A stretch of 64,000 nucleotides of DNA from Mycolicibacterium frederiksbergense. GTDB taxonomy: Bacteria > Actinomycetota > Actinomycetes > Mycobacteriales > Mycobacteriaceae. How positions within the stretch are numbered: position 1 is the first letter of the stretch; every line of letters begins with the position of its first letter. The notes beneath the pieces were generated by a model that had not been told where the DNA came from, made no database searches, and was given only the letters and a program-made list of their open reading frames with translations. A program made the translations under genes and the position numbers. The stretch spans positions 434,001-498,000 of the forward strand of contig NZ_JARXVE010000001.1 of NCBI RefSeq assembly GCF_029893345.1, given 5' to 3'. This document shows positions 32,149-43,900 of the stretch, one piece after another.

Positions 32149-32423
32149 ATCGGCGCTGATCCGGCCATCACCGGGGAGCCTTCGGAAGAACAGCTACGGG
32201 ATTCGAGATCTTCGATCGCCGTAGCCCAGTAGAACCGGACGGGTGGGCCCGTGATCGCCTGACGAGTTGAGCGGCGCGCTGCGATGCAGCGTGCAAGCGG
32301 GGTGGTACCGCGGCGCTTGCACATCCGTGCGACGTCGTCCCCGTGCCTGGAAAGACAGGGCTTCCCAGCGGAAGCCCGCGACGTGGCTTGATCAGCCTCG
32401 TCATAGGCACAGGAGACGCGAGA
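32149..32423 (+). promoter_or_regulatory. T-box riboswitch (Ile), translational class, leader of ileS
   Basis: The conserved T-box bulge GGGGTGGTACCGCGG lies at 32299-32313, enclosed by a perfect helix GTGCAAGCG (32291-32299) / CGCTTGCAC (32314-32322). Near the 5' end a short stem has GGCC-ATC-ACCGG, placing an isoleucine specifier ATC at 32167-32169. Uncharged tRNA-Ile would stabilise the T-box helix. GTGCCT (32343-32348) can pair with AGGCAC (32405-32410) right beside the ribosome site AGGAG (32411-32415), a plausible sequestering helix. No T-rich terminator is seen, which fits the ultrashort-stem-I, translation-controlling T-boxes described for actinobacterial ileS. Confidence 0.88.
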
Positions 32424-35400
32424 GTGACTGCCCAACCGGAGTCTTCAACGTCGGCCGGATACCCCAAGCCGGCGGCACCCAACTTCCCCGAGCGGGAACT
32501 GGAGGTGCTCGACTACTGGGCTGCCGACGACACCTTCCGGGCCAGCCTGGATAGGCGCGCGGAAGCTCCCGAGTACGTCTTCTACGACGGGCCGCCGTTC
32601 GCCAACGGCTTGCCGCACTACGGTCATCTGCTGACCGGCTATGTCAAAGACATCGTGCCCCGGTATCGCACGATGCGCGGCTACCGGGTGGAGCGCCGGT
32701 TCGGTTGGGACACCCACGGCCTGCCGGCCGAACTCGAGGTCCAGCGTCAACTCGGCATCACCGACAAGGCCCAGATCGAGGAGATGGGCATCGAGAAGTT
32801 CAACGACGCCTGTCGCGCCTCGGTGCTCAAGTACACCGACGAATGGCGTGCCTACGTCACCCGCCAGGCCCGATGGGTGGACTTCGACAACGATTACAAG
32901 ACCCTGGACCCGACCTTCATGGAGTCGGTGATCTGGGCCTTCAAGCAGCTGTGGGACAAGGGGCTGGCCTACGAGGGCAACCGGGTGTTGCCGTACTGCT
33001 GGAACGACGAGACCCCGCTGTCCAGCCATGAGCTGCGCATGGACGACGACGTCTACCAGAGTCGGCAGGACCCGGCGCTGACTGTCGGGTTCACCGTCAC
33101 CGAGGGCCCGTTGAAGGGGGCCCACCTGCTGATCTGGACCACCACGCCGTGGACCCTGCCGTCGAATCAGGCCGTCGCGGTCAACCCTGACGTCACCTAC
33201 GTGCAGGTGGCGGGCCCCGATGGCCGACGCTACGTGTTGGCTCAGGCGAGGGTTGCCGCTTACACCCGTGAGCTTGGGGAGGAACCCGAGGTTCTGGGCA
33301 GCTACACCGGCCGGGATCTGCTCGGGACTCCGTACCTGCCGCCGTTCCCGTATTTCATCGATGCGGCCAACTCGTTCCGGGTGCTGCCCGCTGATTTCGT
33401 CAGCACCGAGGACGGCACCGGCATCGTGCACATGGCGCCGGCTTACGGCGAGGACGACAAGGCCACGGCTGACGCCGCCGGCATCGTGGCGGTCACACCG
33501 GTGGACTCCAAGGGACGCTTCGACAGCACCGTGCCCGACTATGCCGGGCAGCATGTCTTCGACGCCAACGCGCAGATCATCCGCGATCTCAAGAACGGCG
33601 ACGGTTCGGCGGCGGCCAACGGTGCGGTGCTGCTGCGGCACGAGACCTACGAGCACTCGTATCCGCACTGCTGGCGTTGCCGCAATCCGCTGATCTATCG
33701 CGCCGTGTCGTCATGGTTCGTCCGGGTCACCGAGTTTCGGGACCGGATGGTGGAACTCAACCAGCAGATCACCTGGTACCCCGAGCACGTCAAGGACGGT
33801 CAGTTCGGCAAGTGGCTGCAGGGCGCCCGGGACTGGTCGATCTCGCGAAATCGCTACTGGGGCACGCCGATTCCGGTATGGAAGTCCGATGATCCGGCGT
33901 ATCCGCGGATCGATGTGTATGGCAGTCTCGACGAGCTCGAGCGTGACTTCGGCGTGCGCCCGACGAACCTGCATCGGCCCTACATCGACGAGCTGACCCG
34001 GCCGAACCCGGATGACCCGACCGGCAAGTCGACCATGCGCCGCATCGAGGATGTGCTCGACGTGTGGTTCGACTCGGGTTCGATGCCGTATGCCCAGGTG
34101 CATTACCCGTTCGAGAACAAGGACTGGTTCGACGGTTCGAGCGCCGAGGTCGCGCATTTCCCGGGCGACTTCATCGTCGAATACATCGGCCAGACCCGCG
34201 GCTGGTTCTACACGCTGCACGTGCTGGCCACCGCGTTGTTCGACAAGCCGGCCTTCAAAACCTGTGTGTCACACGGGATCGTGTTGGGCAACGACGGCCA
34301 GAAGATGAGCAAGTCGCTGCGCAACTACCCCGACGTCAGTGAGGTGTTCGACCGCGACGGGTCCGACGCCATGCGCTGGTTCCTGATGGCCTCGCCGATC
34401 CTGCGGGGCGGCAACCTGATCGTCACCGAGCAGGGCATCCGCGAGGGTGTGCGCCAGGTGCTGCTGCCGCTGTGGAACGCCTACAGCTTCCTGGCGCTGT
34501 ACGCGCCGAAAAAAGGACAGTGGCGTACCGATTCGGACAATGTGCTGGACCGCTACATCCTGGCCAAACTGGCCCAGTTGCGCGAGGATCTCACCACTGC
34601 GCTGGATGTCTGCGACATCTCGGGTGCCTGTGACGAGTTGCGGCAGTTCACCGAGGCGCTGACCAACTGGTATGTGCGCCGGTCGCGTTCGCGATTCTGG
34701 GTCGAGGACACCGACGCCATCGACACCCTGCACACCGTGCTCGAGGTGACCAGCCGACTGGCCGCGCCGCTGCTGCCGCTGGCCACCGAGGTGATCTGGC
34801 GCGGGCTGACCGGCGAGCGTTCGGTGCACCTGACCGACTGGCCGGAGGCTGACGTGCTGCCGAAGGACCCCGATCTGGTGGCCGCGATGGACCAGGTGCG
34901 CGAGGTGTGCTCGGTGGGGTCCTCGCTGCGCAAGGCCAAGAAACTGCGGGTCCGCCTGCCACTGCCGAAATTGACTGTGGCGGTGGATAACCCGGACGCG
35001 CTGGCGCCGTTTGCCGACCTGATCGCCGACGAGCTCAACGTCAAGGCGGTCGAGTTGACCGACGATATCGCCGGTCACGGACGGTTCGAGCTGGCGGTGA
35101 ATGCTCGGGTGGCCGGACCCCGGATCGGCAAGGACGTTCAGGCAGCCATCAAGGCCGTGAAGGCGGGGGAGGGCGTGGTGAACCCCGACGGCACGCTGAC
35201 CGCCGGACCGGTGGTGTTGCAGGACGAGGAATACACCTCCAAGCTCGTTGCGGCGGATCCGGAATGGACCGCGGCCCTGCCCGACGGTGCCGGGCTGGTG
35301 GTGCTCGATGGCACCGTCACCGAGGAGCTCGAGGCCGAGGGCTGGGCCAAGGACCGCATCCGCGAGCTGCAGGAGCTACGCAAGTCGACCGGCTTGGAGG

Positions 35401-35573
35401 TGTCCGACCGCATCGTCGTAGAGATGTCGGTGCCGGCTCAGTACGAGCCGTGGGCCCGGACCCATCGTGATCTCATCGCGGGTGAAATTCTCGCCACCAG
35501 TTTCGAATTCGGTGAGGTTGTCGATGGCGCCGAGATCGGGGACGGGGTGCGGGTTGCGATCGCCAAGGCGTGA
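32424..35573 (+). CDS. ileS: Isoleucyl-tRNA synthetase
   Basis: A 1049-residue class I synthetase charging tRNA-Ile. The HIGH-type motif is in [17 protein letters not shown] and the KMSKS motif in [15 protein letters not shown]. The editing (CP1) domain includes [19 protein letters not shown]. The C-terminal anticodon-binding and extra domains are long, as in the eukaryote-like IleRS2 type reported for M. tuberculosis. GTG 32424 follows AGGAG (32411-32415); the frame is open further upstream, but that part belongs to the T-box leader. Expression is likely set by tRNA-Ile charging. Confidence 0.96.
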   Translation: MTAQPESSTSAGYPKPAAPNFPERELEVLDYWAADDTFRASLDRRAEAPEYVFYDGPPFANGLPHYGHLLTGYVKDIVPRYRTMRGYRVERRFGWDTHGLPAELEVQRQLGITDKAQIEEMGIEKFNDACRASVLKYTDEWRAYVTRQARWVDFDNDYKTLDPTFMESVIWAFKQLWDKGLAYEGNRVLPYCWNDETPLSSHELRMDDDVYQSRQDPALTVGFTVTEGPLKGAHLLIWTTTPWTLPSNQAVAVNPDVTYVQVAGPDGRRYVLAQARVAAYTRELGEEPEVLGSYTGRDLLGTPYLPPFPYFIDAANSFRVLPADFVSTEDGTGIVHMAPAYGEDDKATADAAGIVAVTPVDSKGRFDSTVPDYAGQHVFDANAQIIRDLKNGDGSAAANGAVLLRHETYEHSYPHCWRCRNPLIYRAVSSWFVRVTEFRDRMVELNQQITWYPEHVKDGQFGKWLQGARDWSISRNRYWGTPIPVWKSDDPAYPRIDVYGSLDELERDFGVRPTNLHRPYIDELTRPNPDDPTGKSTMRRIEDVLDVWFDSGSMPYAQVHYPFENKDWFDGSSAEVAHFPGDFIVEYIGQTRGWFYTLHVLATALFDKPAFKTCVSHGIVLGNDGQKMSKSLRNYPDVSEVFDRDGSDAMRWFLMASPILRGGNLIVTEQGIREGVRQVLLPLWNAYSFLALYAPKKGQWRTDSDNVLDRYILAKLAQLREDLTTALDVCDISGACDELRQFTEALTNWYVRRSRSRFWVEDTDAIDTLHTVLEVTSRLAAPLLPLATEVIWRGLTGERSVHLTDWPEADVLPKDPDLVAAMDQVREVCSVGSSLRKAKKLRVRLPLPKLTVAVDNPDALAPFADLIADELNVKAVELTDDIAGHGRFELAVNARVAGPRIGKDVQAAIKAVKAGEGVVNPDGTLTAGPVVLQDEEYTSKLVAADPEWTAALPDGAGLVVLDGTVTEELEAEGWAKDRIRELQELRKSTGLEVSDRIVVEMSVPAQYEPWARTHRDLIAGEILATSFEFGEVVDGAEIGDGVRVAIAKA

Positions 35574-35583
35574 CGCGGCCGGT

Positions 35584-35802
35584 TCAGCCGTGCGCCACCC
35601 GCGCCAGTCGGTCACCGAGTGACACCGTGTCGCCCGGGTGCAGCTGGCGGCCCCGCCGCAGCTCGACCTCGCCGTTGACGCTGACCAGGCCTTCGGCGAT
35701 CACGGATTTGGCGTCGGCGCCGCTGTCGATCAGCGATGCCAGCTTGAGGAACTGCCCCAGGCGGATCGAGTCATCTCTGATCGGTACATCATCCGGCTCC
35801 AT
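35584..35802 (-). CDS. Small S4-domain RNA-binding protein
   Basis: A 72-residue protein made almost only of one S4 domain ([20 protein letters not shown], then [21 protein letters not shown]), as in the YbcJ/S4_2 family. Such proteins bind structured RNA, probably rRNA; the exact role is unknown. ATG 35802 is supported by a -10 box seven bases upstream. The gene converges with ileS and diverges from dinB. Confidence 0.82.
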   Translation of the reverse strand: MEPDDVPIRDDSIRLGQFLKLASLIDSGADAKSVIAEGLVSVNGEVELRRGRQLHPGDTVSLGDRLARVAHG

Positions 35803-35809
35803 GCTGGTC

Positions 35810-35815
35810 AGGCTA
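35810..35815 (-). promoter_or_regulatory. -10 box TAGCCT for the S4 gene
   Basis: On the minus strand TAGCCT is followed by seven bases and ATG 35802. On the plus strand TAGCAT (35822-35827) lies eight bases before dinB ATG 35836. The 33-bp gap therefore seems to hold two divergent leaderless promoters. Confidence 0.45.
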
Positions 35816-35835
35816 GCGCCATAGCATCGGCAAGC

Positions 35836-37197
35836 ATGAACGGCGCCGAGGTCGCGGGACGCTGGGTGCTGCACCTGGACATGGACGCCTTCTTCGCGTC
35901 GGTCGAGCAGTTGACCCGGCCGACCCTGCGTGGCCGGCCCGTGCTGGTCGGTGGCCTGGGCGGGCGCGGCGTGGTGGCCGGGGCCAGCTACGAGGCGCGC
36001 CGGTACGGCGCGCGCTCGGCGATGCCGATGCACCAGGCGCGCCGGCTGGTCGGCGCACCGGCGGTGGTGCTGCCGCCGCGCGGTGCGGTCTACGGCGTTG
36101 CCAGCCGCCGTGCGCTGGATACCGTGCGCAGCATGGTCCCGGTGCTCGAGCAACTGTCTTTCGACGAGGCGTTCGGCGAGCCCGCCGAACTGGCCGGTGC
36201 CACCGCGGCCGATGTCGAGGCGTTCAGCCAACAGCTACGCGCCAAGGTGCTCGAGCAGACCGGGCTGGTGGCCTCCGTGGGAGCCGGATCCGGCAAGCAG
36301 ATCGCCAAGATCGCGTCCGGGCTGGCCAAACCCGACGGCATCCGGATCGTCCGGCGCGACGAGGAAGCGCTGCTGCTGGACGGCTTGCCGGTGCGCAAGC
36401 TGTGGGGGATCGGGCCGGTGGCCGAGGAGAAGCTGCACCGGCTCGGAATTGGCACCGTCGGCGCGCTGGCTGCTCTCTCGGATGCCGAGGCGGCCGATGT
36501 GCTGGGCGCCACGGTCGGACCCGCACTGCATCGGCTGGCTCGCGGTATCGACGACCGTCCGGTGGCCGAACGTGCCGAAGCCAAGCAGATCAGCGCCGAG
36601 TCGACGTTCGCGGCGGATCTCACCACGCTGCGCCAGTTGCAGGACGCGATCGGCCCCATCGGTGAGCATGCGCACCGGCGCCTGGAGAAGGACGGCCGCG
36701 GAGCCCGAACGGTGACGGTCAAGCTGAAGAAGTCCGATATGAGCACGCTGACCCGCTCGGCCACGCTGGCCTATGCCACCACCGAAGCCGCCACCTTGAT
36801 CGGAACGGCCCGCCGGCTGCTGCTCGACCCGGTTGATGTCGGTCCTATTCGCCTTGTCGGCGTTGGCTTTTCGGGATTGTCCGATACTCGGCAGGAATCG
36901 TTGTTCCCGGACTTGGAGCAGCTCGAGGAGGTATTCGACTCGCATCAGCAGGGCGCCGCGACAGCCCCGACAGCAGTGCCGACCGGCTGGCGCATCGGGG
37001 ACGATGTGGTGCATCCCGACCACGGCCACGGCTGGGTCCAGGGGGCCGGGCACGGGGTGATGACGGTGCGATTCGAAACCCGGGCCACCGGGCCGGGACC
37101 GGCACGCACGTTCCCCCAGGACACGCCCGGGTTCGAGCGGGCCGACCCGGTCGACAGCCTGGATTGGGGCGATTATCTCAGCGGATTGGCCGACTAG
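35836..37197 (+). CDS. dinB: DNA polymerase IV (Y family, DinB1)
   Basis: A 453-residue translesion polymerase. The catalytic acidic residues are in [15 protein letters not shown] and LSFDEAFGE. The thumb and little-finger domains follow, and [13 protein letters not shown] (about residues 354-366) contains a QxxLF-type beta-clamp-binding motif, expected for DinB1 and absent from DinB2. A C-terminal extension of about 80 residues (from [19 protein letters not shown]) resembles the accessory tail of actinobacterial DinB1. It acts at stalled replication forks. Confidence 0.93.
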   Translation: MNGAEVAGRWVLHLDMDAFFASVEQLTRPTLRGRPVLVGGLGGRGVVAGASYEARRYGARSAMPMHQARRLVGAPAVVLPPRGAVYGVASRRALDTVRSMVPVLEQLSFDEAFGEPAELAGATAADVEAFSQQLRAKVLEQTGLVASVGAGSGKQIAKIASGLAKPDGIRIVRRDEEALLLDGLPVRKLWGIGPVAEEKLHRLGIGTVGALAALSDAEAADVLGATVGPALHRLARGIDDRPVAERAEAKQISAESTFAADLTTLRQLQDAIGPIGEHAHRRLEKDGRGARTVTVKLKKSDMSTLTRSATLAYATTEAATLIGTARRLLLDPVDVGPIRLVGVGFSGLSDTRQESLFPDLEQLEEVFDSHQQGAATAPTAVPTGWRIGDDVVHPDHGHGWVQGAGHGVMTVRFETRATGPGPARTFPQDTPGFERADPVDSLDWGDYLSGLAD

Positions 37198-37234
37198 CAG
37201 AGCACGCTGTAGCCGCTGGCCAGGATGAATCCCG

Positions 37235-38203
37235 TCAACCCCAGCGGTCGATGACCTCGGCGACGGGAGGGTCGGACGCCAGGGCGGCCATCAGCAGAAC
37301 ACGCGCCTGGGCGGGACGCAGATGTGGGAGCACCGTGGCGCCGGCCTCGACCAACTGTTGGCCGGGCCCGTACTGCGCGGTGACCGGGCCGCCGGGTACC
37401 CGGGTCGACACTGCGACCAGCACGCCGTCCCGGCAGTGCCGACGCACCCCGTCGATCATCGCCGCACCCGCATTGCCCGAGCCCACCGCCTCCAGCACCA
37501 CGGCCCGCGCTCCGGCGGCGACACAGGCGTCCAGGGCTGTGCTGTCCGCGCCCGGATAGGCGGCCACGATGTCGACGCGGGGCGCTGACGCAGCGGCCGG
37601 CGCGCCCAGAAACGGGCGTTCCTTGGCGGCGCTGATCTCACATGAACCGTCGGAGACCGCTCCGACCGGGATTCCGGCGAACGCGTTCAGTTCGCTGGTG
37701 TGACGCTTGCGCAGGCCCAGGGGTTGCCACAGTGTGCCGGCGAAGCTGACCAGGACTCCGCGGTCGCGGGCCTGTGGACTGGCCGCGACCGTGATCGCGT
37801 CACGCAGGTTGCCCGGTCCATCGCTGTCGGGCGCGTCGGCGCTGCATTGCGACCCGGTCAGCACCACGGGCACACTTCCGCCGTAACTGAGCTCCAGCCA
37901 CAGCGCGGTTTCCTCCATGGTGTCGGTTCCGTGCGTGACCACGACACCGTCGGCGGCTGCGGCCGCCGCGCCGACCGCGGCGGCGATCTCGTCCCAATCG
38001 GCCGGTGTCAGCAGGGCGCTGTCCACCGCCAGCACGTCGATGACCTCGATGTCCGCGCCGGTGGCCAGGCCGGCCGTCAGCTCGGCTCCGGTGCGTGTCG
38101 GGTGCCGGATTCCGGCGCTGTCGGTGCTGGTCGAGATGGTGCCGCCGGTGGTGATGACGACGATGCGGGCGGGCTGGTTCACGGGTGGACTCACGGGCAC
38201 CAT
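37235..38203 (-). CDS. ansA: L-asparaginase
   Basis: A 322-residue type I/II asparaginase hydrolysing asparagine to aspartate and ammonia. The two catalytic threonine motifs are present: [11 protein letters not shown] (about residues 13-23) and [15 protein letters not shown] (about 93-107), and VVLTGSQ follows. No signal peptide is seen, so it is probably cytoplasmic, as for mycobacterial AnsA. ATG 38203 is the first reasonable start; the frame is open far upstream through the lspA region, but that part is a shadow. It is divergent from lspA with a 55-bp gap. Confidence 0.92.
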   Translation of the reverse strand: MVPVSPPVNQPARIVVITTGGTISTSTDSAGIRHPTRTGAELTAGLATGADIEVIDVLAVDSALLTPADWDEIAAAVGAAAAAADGVVVTHGTDTMEETALWLELSYGGSVPVVLTGSQCSADAPDSDGPGNLRDAITVAASPQARDRGVLVSFAGTLWQPLGLRKRHTSELNAFAGIPVGAVSDGSCEISAAKERPFLGAPAAASAPRVDIVAAYPGADSTALDACVAAGARAVVLEAVGSGNAGAAMIDGVRRHCRDGVLVAVSTRVPGGPVTAQYGPGQQLVEAGATVLPHLRPAQARVLLMAALASDPPVAEVIDRWG

Positions 38204-38258
38204 CACGTCGACATTGTCCCGCAATTGTCCTGCATCGACAGTTTGGGATGATGGGGGC

Positions 38259-38957
38259 GTGACTGATGAAACGTCAGGCCCGGTAGAGCCGGTGACCGAC
38301 GCAACCGGGGATGAAAAATCGTCCTCCGTGACCGCCGCCACGCCTCGGCGGCGGCTGCGTCTGCTGCTCGCCGTCGCTGCAGTGGTGCTGCTCATCGACG
38401 TGGTGACCAAGGTGCTCGCGGTGCGGCTGCTGACACCGGGCCAGCCGGTGTCGATCATCGGCGACACCGTCACCTGGACGTTGGTGCGCAATTCCGGTGC
38501 GGCGTTCTCGATGGCAACCGGATACACCTGGGTGCTGACCCTCGTCGCCACCGGTGTGGTGATCGGAATCGTCTGGATGGGTCGCCGGCTGGTGTCGCCG
38601 TGGTGGGCGATCGGCCTCGGCATGATCCTGGGCGGTGCGACGGGCAACCTGATCGACCGCTTCTTCCGCTCGCCCGGACCGCTGCGCGGGCACGTGGTGG
38701 ACTTCTTCTCGGTCGGTTGGTGGCCGGTGTTCAACGTCGCCGACCCGGCGGTGGTGGGCGGCGCGATCCTGCTGGTGGCACTGTCGTTGTTCGGCTTCGA
38801 CTTCGATACCGTGGGCCGGCGCCAGCCCGAGGGTTCCTCGGACGGGGACGTGACGCCGCAACCCGAATCGGCCAAGGACACCGCGACCGGTGAAGCCGAC
38901 CCGGAGGCCTCATCCGAGGACACCAGCACGGTCGGCAACCAGGCCGAGACGTCATAG
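38259..38957 (+). CDS. lspA: Lipoprotein signal peptidase
   Basis: A 232-residue signal peptidase II, an aspartyl protease cleaving prolipoproteins before the lipidated cysteine. Four hydrophobic helices lie between about residues 30 and 175. The catalytic aspartates are in [12 protein letters not shown] and [11 protein letters not shown], with [13 protein letters not shown] upstream. The N-terminal 30 residues and the C-terminal 45 acidic residues are mycobacteria-like extensions. The stop overlaps the rluD-type start (TAGTG), and the same junction recurs before rarD. Confidence 0.95.
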   Translation: MTDETSGPVEPVTDATGDEKSSSVTAATPRRRLRLLLAVAAVVLLIDVVTKVLAVRLLTPGQPVSIIGDTVTWTLVRNSGAAFSMATGYTWVLTLVATGVVIGIVWMGRRLVSPWWAIGLGMILGGATGNLIDRFFRSPGPLRGHVVDFFSVGWWPVFNVADPAVVGGAILLVALSLFGFDFDTVGRRQPEGSSDGDVTPQPESAKDTATGEADPEASSEDTSTVGNQAETS

Positions 38958-39880
38958 TGACGACCAGGTCGATGCCGGTCCCCGAGGGACTGGCAGGGAT
39001 GCGGGTCGACGCCGGGCTGGCCAGGCTGCTCGGGCTGTCGCGAACCGCTGTGGCAGCGCTGGCCGAGGACGGCGGCGTCGATATCGACGGTGTGACGGCA
39101 GCAAAATCCGACAAACTTGTCGCAGGCAGCTGGCTGGAGGTCCGGCTACCGGAGGCGCCGGCTCCCGTCGAGAACACCCCGGTCGACATCGAGGGGATGG
39201 GAATTCTCTACGCCGACGACGACATCGTCGCGGTGGACAAGCCGCCGGGGGTGGCCGCACACGCCACGGTCGGCTGGCACGGGCCGACCGTGCTGGGCGG
39301 GCTCGCCGCTGCCGGATTCCGGATCAGCACCTCGGGTATCCATGAACGGCAGGGCATCGTGCACCGCCTGGACGTCGGCACGTCAGGTGTCATGGTGGTG
39401 GCGCTTTCGGAACGGGCGTACACGGTGCTCAAGCGGGCGTTCAAGCAGCGCACCGTGGAGAAGCGTTACCACGCACTGGTGCAGGGGCATCCCGATCCGT
39501 CGAGCGGAACCATCGACGCGCCGATCGGTCGGCACCGGGGCCACGATTGGAAGTTCGCGGTCGTCGAGGGCGGTCGGCACAGCATCACCCACTACGACAC
39601 GCTGGAGGCATTCCAGGCGGCCAGCTTGCTCGACATCGAGCTGGAGACCGGCCGGACCCATCAGATCCGGGTGCATTTCGCCGCGCTGCACCATCCGTGC
39701 TGCGGTGACATGACCTACGGTGCCGATCCCACCCTGGCGAAAAAGCTTGGGCTGGAACGCCAGTGGTTGCATGCCCGGTCGCTGGCCTTCGCGCATCCGG
39801 CCGACGGCCGCCGCGTCGAGATCACCAGCCCGTACCCAGAGGATCTGCAGCACGCCGTCGACGTCCTGCGCCACCACTAG
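38957..39880 (+). CDS. RluD-family pseudouridine synthase
   Basis: A 307-residue RNA pseudouridine synthase. An N-terminal S4 domain (about residues 12-75) precedes the catalytic domain with [17 protein letters not shown], in which the Asp of HRLD is the nucleophile. [11 protein letters not shown] and [20 protein letters not shown] complete the family pattern. The target is probably 23S rRNA, though the exact uridines are unknown. It overlaps lspA by one base. Rv1540 holds the same position in M. tuberculosis. Confidence 0.9.
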   Translation: MTTRSMPVPEGLAGMRVDAGLARLLGLSRTAVAALAEDGGVDIDGVTAAKSDKLVAGSWLEVRLPEAPAPVENTPVDIEGMGILYADDDIVAVDKPPGVAAHATVGWHGPTVLGGLAAAGFRISTSGIHERQGIVHRLDVGTSGVMVVALSERAYTVLKRAFKQRTVEKRYHALVQGHPDPSSGTIDAPIGRHRGHDWKFAVVEGGRHSITHYDTLEAFQAASLLDIELETGRTHQIRVHFAALHHPCCGDMTYGADPTLAKKLGLERQWLHARSLAFAHPADGRRVEITSPYPEDLQHAVDVLRHH

Positions 39881-40812
39881 TGGGCCGACCCGCGGTGCCG
39901 TCCAACCAGCGCATCGGTCTGCTCTTCGGCCTGGGCGCCTACGGCACCTGGGGACTGTTTCCGGCGTTCTTTCCACTGCTCAAACCGGCCGGTGCGGGCG
40001 AGATCCTGGCTCACCGGATCGTGTGGACTGCGGTGTTCATGCTCGGTGTGCTGATCGTGACGCGCCGGCTGGGCGACCTGCGCACCATGACCGCCCGGAC
40101 CTGGCTGCTGCTGGCGTGCGCATCGGTGCTGATTTCGACCAACTGGGTCATCTACATCTATGCCGTCAACAACGGGCATGTCGTCGATGCCGCGCTCGGA
40201 TACTTCATGACCCCGCTGGTCAGCGTGCTGCTCGGGGTGCTGTTCTTCCGGGAGCGGCTCAACGCCGCGCAGGCGGCGGCGGTCGGGATCGCGTTGCTGG
40301 CGGTGCTGATCCTCGGGTTCCAGGTGGGGGCACCGCCGTTCATCGGCCTCGGATTGGCGTTGTCGTTCGGCGTATACGGCGCGGTCAAGAAGGTGGTGAC
40401 CTGCGACCCGCGGGTGAGCGTGGGCGTAGAGGCCGCCGTAGCGGCTCCATTCGCCCTGGCGTTCATCGCGGTGGCCGAACTCAGCGGCGGTGGCACCTTC
40501 ACCGGTAACGCGCCGTGGCACATCGTGCTGATGCTGCTGTGCGGGCCACTGACGGCGATCCCGCTGCTGCTGTTCGGCGGCGCCGCGCACCGGTTGCCGA
40601 TGGTGACGTTGGGGCTGCTGCTTTACCTCACCCCGGCGATGCAGATGACCTGGGGAGTGCTCGTCGGGCACGAGCCGATGCCGCTCGGCCGGTGGATCGG
40701 GTTCGCCTTGATCTGGGTGGCGTTGTTGATCATGACCGTCGGGGCGCTCAGGCGAAAATCGGCGTCGGTCGAGGCTGTCGATCAGGCGGAACCGGAATCG
40801 TCATCACGGTAA
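39880..40812 (+). CDS. rarD: RarD-type EamA/DMT permease
   Basis: A 310-residue ten-helix membrane protein of the drug/metabolite transporter superfamily. GLGAYGTWGLFPAFFPLL near the N-terminus, NWVIYIYAVNNGHVVDAALG and GYFMTPLVSVLLGVLFFRE are typical of RarD. The substrate is unknown. GTG 39880 overlaps the preceding stop (TAGTG); frames extending further upstream lie inside the rluD gene. Confidence 0.88.
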   Translation: MGRPAVPSNQRIGLLFGLGAYGTWGLFPAFFPLLKPAGAGEILAHRIVWTAVFMLGVLIVTRRLGDLRTMTARTWLLLACASVLISTNWVIYIYAVNNGHVVDAALGYFMTPLVSVLLGVLFFRERLNAAQAAAVGIALLAVLILGFQVGAPPFIGLGLALSFGVYGAVKKVVTCDPRVSVGVEAAVAAPFALAFIAVAELSGGGTFTGNAPWHIVLMLLCGPLTAIPLLLFGGAAHRLPMVTLGLLLYLTPAMQMTWGVLVGHEPMPLGRWIGFALIWVALLIMTVGALRRKSASVEAVDQAEPESSSR

Positions 40813-40918
40813 CGGGCGGACCGGCTGGAGTCTGTGCTGCCCGACACATCCTGACGTGGTCTGACCGGCCGGCAAAGACACGCGTTGCGACACGCGCGGC
40901 GGTGTCGGTGGGGCGCAA

Positions 40919-40924
40919 TAGACT
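40919..40924 (+). promoter_or_regulatory. -10 box TAGACT before dnaE1
   Basis: TAGACT (TANNNT) lies nine bases before ATG 40934, so the transcript would be leaderless or carry only about three bases of leader. No Shine-Dalgarno sequence is visible. Confidence 0.4.
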
Positions 40925-40933
40925 GGCTCACCT

Positions 40934-43900
40934 ATGAGCGGTTCATCTTCGGGGTCCTTCGTACACCTGCACAACCACACCGAGTACTCGATGCTGGACG
41001 GTGCCGCGAAGGTCAAGCCCATGATCGCCGAGGCGCAGCGTCTCGGGATGCCTGCCATCGGCATGACCGACCACGGAAACATGTTCGGCGCGAGCGAGTT
41101 CTACAACGTCGCCACCAAAGAGGGCATCAAGCCCATCATCGGTATCGAGGCGTACATCGCGCCCGCGTCCCGCTTCAACACCAAGCGCGTCACCTGGGGT
41201 GATCCGAGCCAGAAGGGCGACGACGTCTCGGGTAGTGGTTCGTACACCCACATGACGATGGTCGCGGAGAACGCGACGGGCCTGCGAAATCTGTTCAAGC
41301 TGTCGTCGCTGGCATCGTTCGAGGGCCAGCTCGGTAAGTGGTCGCGCATGGACGCGGAGATCATCGCCGAGCATTCCGCGGGCATCATCGCCACCACCGG
41401 GTGCCCGTCGGGTGAGGTGCAGACCCGGCTGCGGCTCGGTCACGAGCAGGAGGCCATCGAGGCCGCTGCGAAGTGGCAGGAGATCTTCGGCAAGGAGAAC
41501 TTCTTCCTCGAGCTGATGGACCACGGCATCGAGATCGAGCGCCGGGTCCGCGAAGGCCTGCTGGACATCGGCAAGAAGTTGGGCATCCCGCCGCTGGCGA
41601 CCAACGACTGCCACTACGTCACGCGTGAGGCCTCGCAGAATCACGAGGCGCTGCTGTGTATCCAGACCGGCAAAACGCTGTCCGACCCGACACGGTTCAA
41701 GTTCGACGGTGACGGCTACTACCTCAAGTCGGCCGCGGACATGCGTGCCATGTGGGATCACCAGGTACCCGGTGCCTGCGACTCGACGCTGCTGATCGCT
41801 GAGCGCGTCGAGTCCTACGCCGACGTCTGGAAGTTCCACGACCGGATGCCGATCTTCCCGGTACCCGAGGGCGAGACGCAGGACACTTGGCTGCGTAAAG
41901 AGGTGTTGCGTGGCCTGGACCGGCGCTTCCCGACCGGCCCGCCTCAGGAGTACCTCGACCGTGCTGATTACGAGATCAGCGTCATCGTGCAGATGGGCTT
42001 CCCGGCGTACTTTCTTGTCGTCGGCGACCTCATCAGCCACGCTCGCGAAGTCGGTATCTGGGTAGGCCCGGGCCGAGGTTCGGCAGCAGGTTCGCTGGTC
42101 GCATGGGCGATGGGCATCACCAATATCGACCCCATCCCGCACGGTCTGCTGTTCGAGCGCTTCCTCAATCCCGAGCGCGTGTCGATGCCCGATATCGATA
42201 TCGACTTCGACGATCGTCGCCGCGGTGAGATGGTGCGCTACGCCAGCGAGAAGTGGGGCAGTGACCGCGTCGCCCAGGTGATCACCTTCGGTACCATCAA
42301 AACCAAAGCGGCACTGAAGGATTCGGCTCGAGTCCACTACGGACAGCCGGGCTTCGCCATCGCCGACCGGATCACCAAGGCGCTGCCGCCGCCGATCATG
42401 GCCAAGGACATCTCGGTGGCGGGGATCACCGACCCCACCCACGAGCGGTACAAGGAAGCCGCCGAGGTCCGTGCGCTGATCGACACGGACCCCGACGTGC
42501 GCACCATCTACGAGACCGCACGGGGCCTGGAGGGTCTGGTCCGCAACGCGGGCGTGCACGCCTGCGCGGTGATCATGAGCTCCGAGCCGCTCATCGATGC
42601 GATCCCGATGTGGAAGCGCGCCCAGGACGGCGCCATCATCACGGGCTGGGACTACCCGTCGTGTGAGGCCATCGGCCTGTTGAAGATGGATTTCCTCGGT
42701 CTGCGCAACCTCACCGTCATCGGTGACGCGCTGGAGAACATCAAGGCCAACCGCGGCATCGATCTCGATCTCGATCACCTGGGTCTGGATGACCCGAAAA
42801 CCTACGAGCTGCTGGCGCGCGGCGACACGCTCGGGGTGTTCCAGCTCGACGGGTCCGCGATGCGCGATCTGCTGAAACTGATGCGGCCGACCGGCTTTGA
42901 GGACATCGTGGCGGTCCTGGCGTTGTACCGGCCGGGTCCGATGGGTGTGGATGCGCATACCGACTACGCGAAGAGAAAGAACGGGCTGCAAGAGATCAAG
43001 CCCATCCACCCGGAGCTCGAAGAGCCGCTACGTGACATTCTCTCTGAGACTTACGGTTTGATCGTTTACCAAGAACAGATCATGCACATCGCGCAGAAGG
43101 TCGCGGGCTACTCGCTCGGCCAAGCAGACCTGCTGCGTCGCGCGATGGGTAAGAAAAAGAAGGAAATCCTCGACGAGGCCTACGGCGGATTCGCCGACGG
43201 CATGAAGCAAAACGGCTTCTCACAGGCGGCGATTACCGCATTGTGGGACACGGTGCTGCCGTTTGCCGGCTACGCGTTCAACAAGTCGCACGCTGCCGGG
43301 TACGGCCTAGTGTCGTTCTGGACCGCCTATCTCAAGGCCAACTATCCGGCCGAGTACATGGCAGGTCTACTCACCTCGGTCGGCGACGACAAGGACAAGG
43401 CCGCGGTGTACCTGGCGGATTGCCGCCGTCTGGGAATTACGGTGCTGCCGCCGGATGTCAACGAGTCGGTGCACAACTTCGCCTCGGTCGGCAAGGACAT
43501 CCGCTACGGGATGGGCGGTGTGCGCAACGTCGGCGCCAACGTGGTGCAGTCCATCATCGCGGGCCGCACCGAGAAGGGGAAGTACACCGATTTCTCCGAC
43601 TACCTCAGCAAGATCGACATCACCGCCTGCAACAAGCGGGTCACCGAATCTCTGGTCAAGGCAGGCGCTTTCGATTCGCTGGGTCATGCCCGCAAGGGGT
43701 TGTTCCTGATCCACGCGGACGCCGTCGACTCGGTGCTGGGTACCAAGAAGGCCGAGGCCATGGGGCAGTTCGACTTGTTCGGCGACGCCGGTGGCGGCGA
43801 CGCCGGAGAGTCGGCGTTCACCATCAAGGTGCCCGACGACGAGTGGGAGGACAAGCACAAGCTGGCGCTGGAACGGGAGATGCTGGGCTTGTACGTGTCT

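Noticed and set aside
35584..36231. Longer 215-codon version of the S4 protein
   Set aside because: The extra N-terminal part is antisense to dinB and lacks similarity; the 72-residue S4 domain with its own -10 box is complete.
37235..38938. 567-codon version of the asparaginase with an N-terminal extension
   Set aside because: The extension is antisense to lspA and low in complexity; ATG 38203 gives a normal-length enzyme.
40943..43009. 688-codon minus-strand frame opposite dnaE1
   Set aside because: It has the same shadow pattern with no family features, and dnaE1 is unambiguous.
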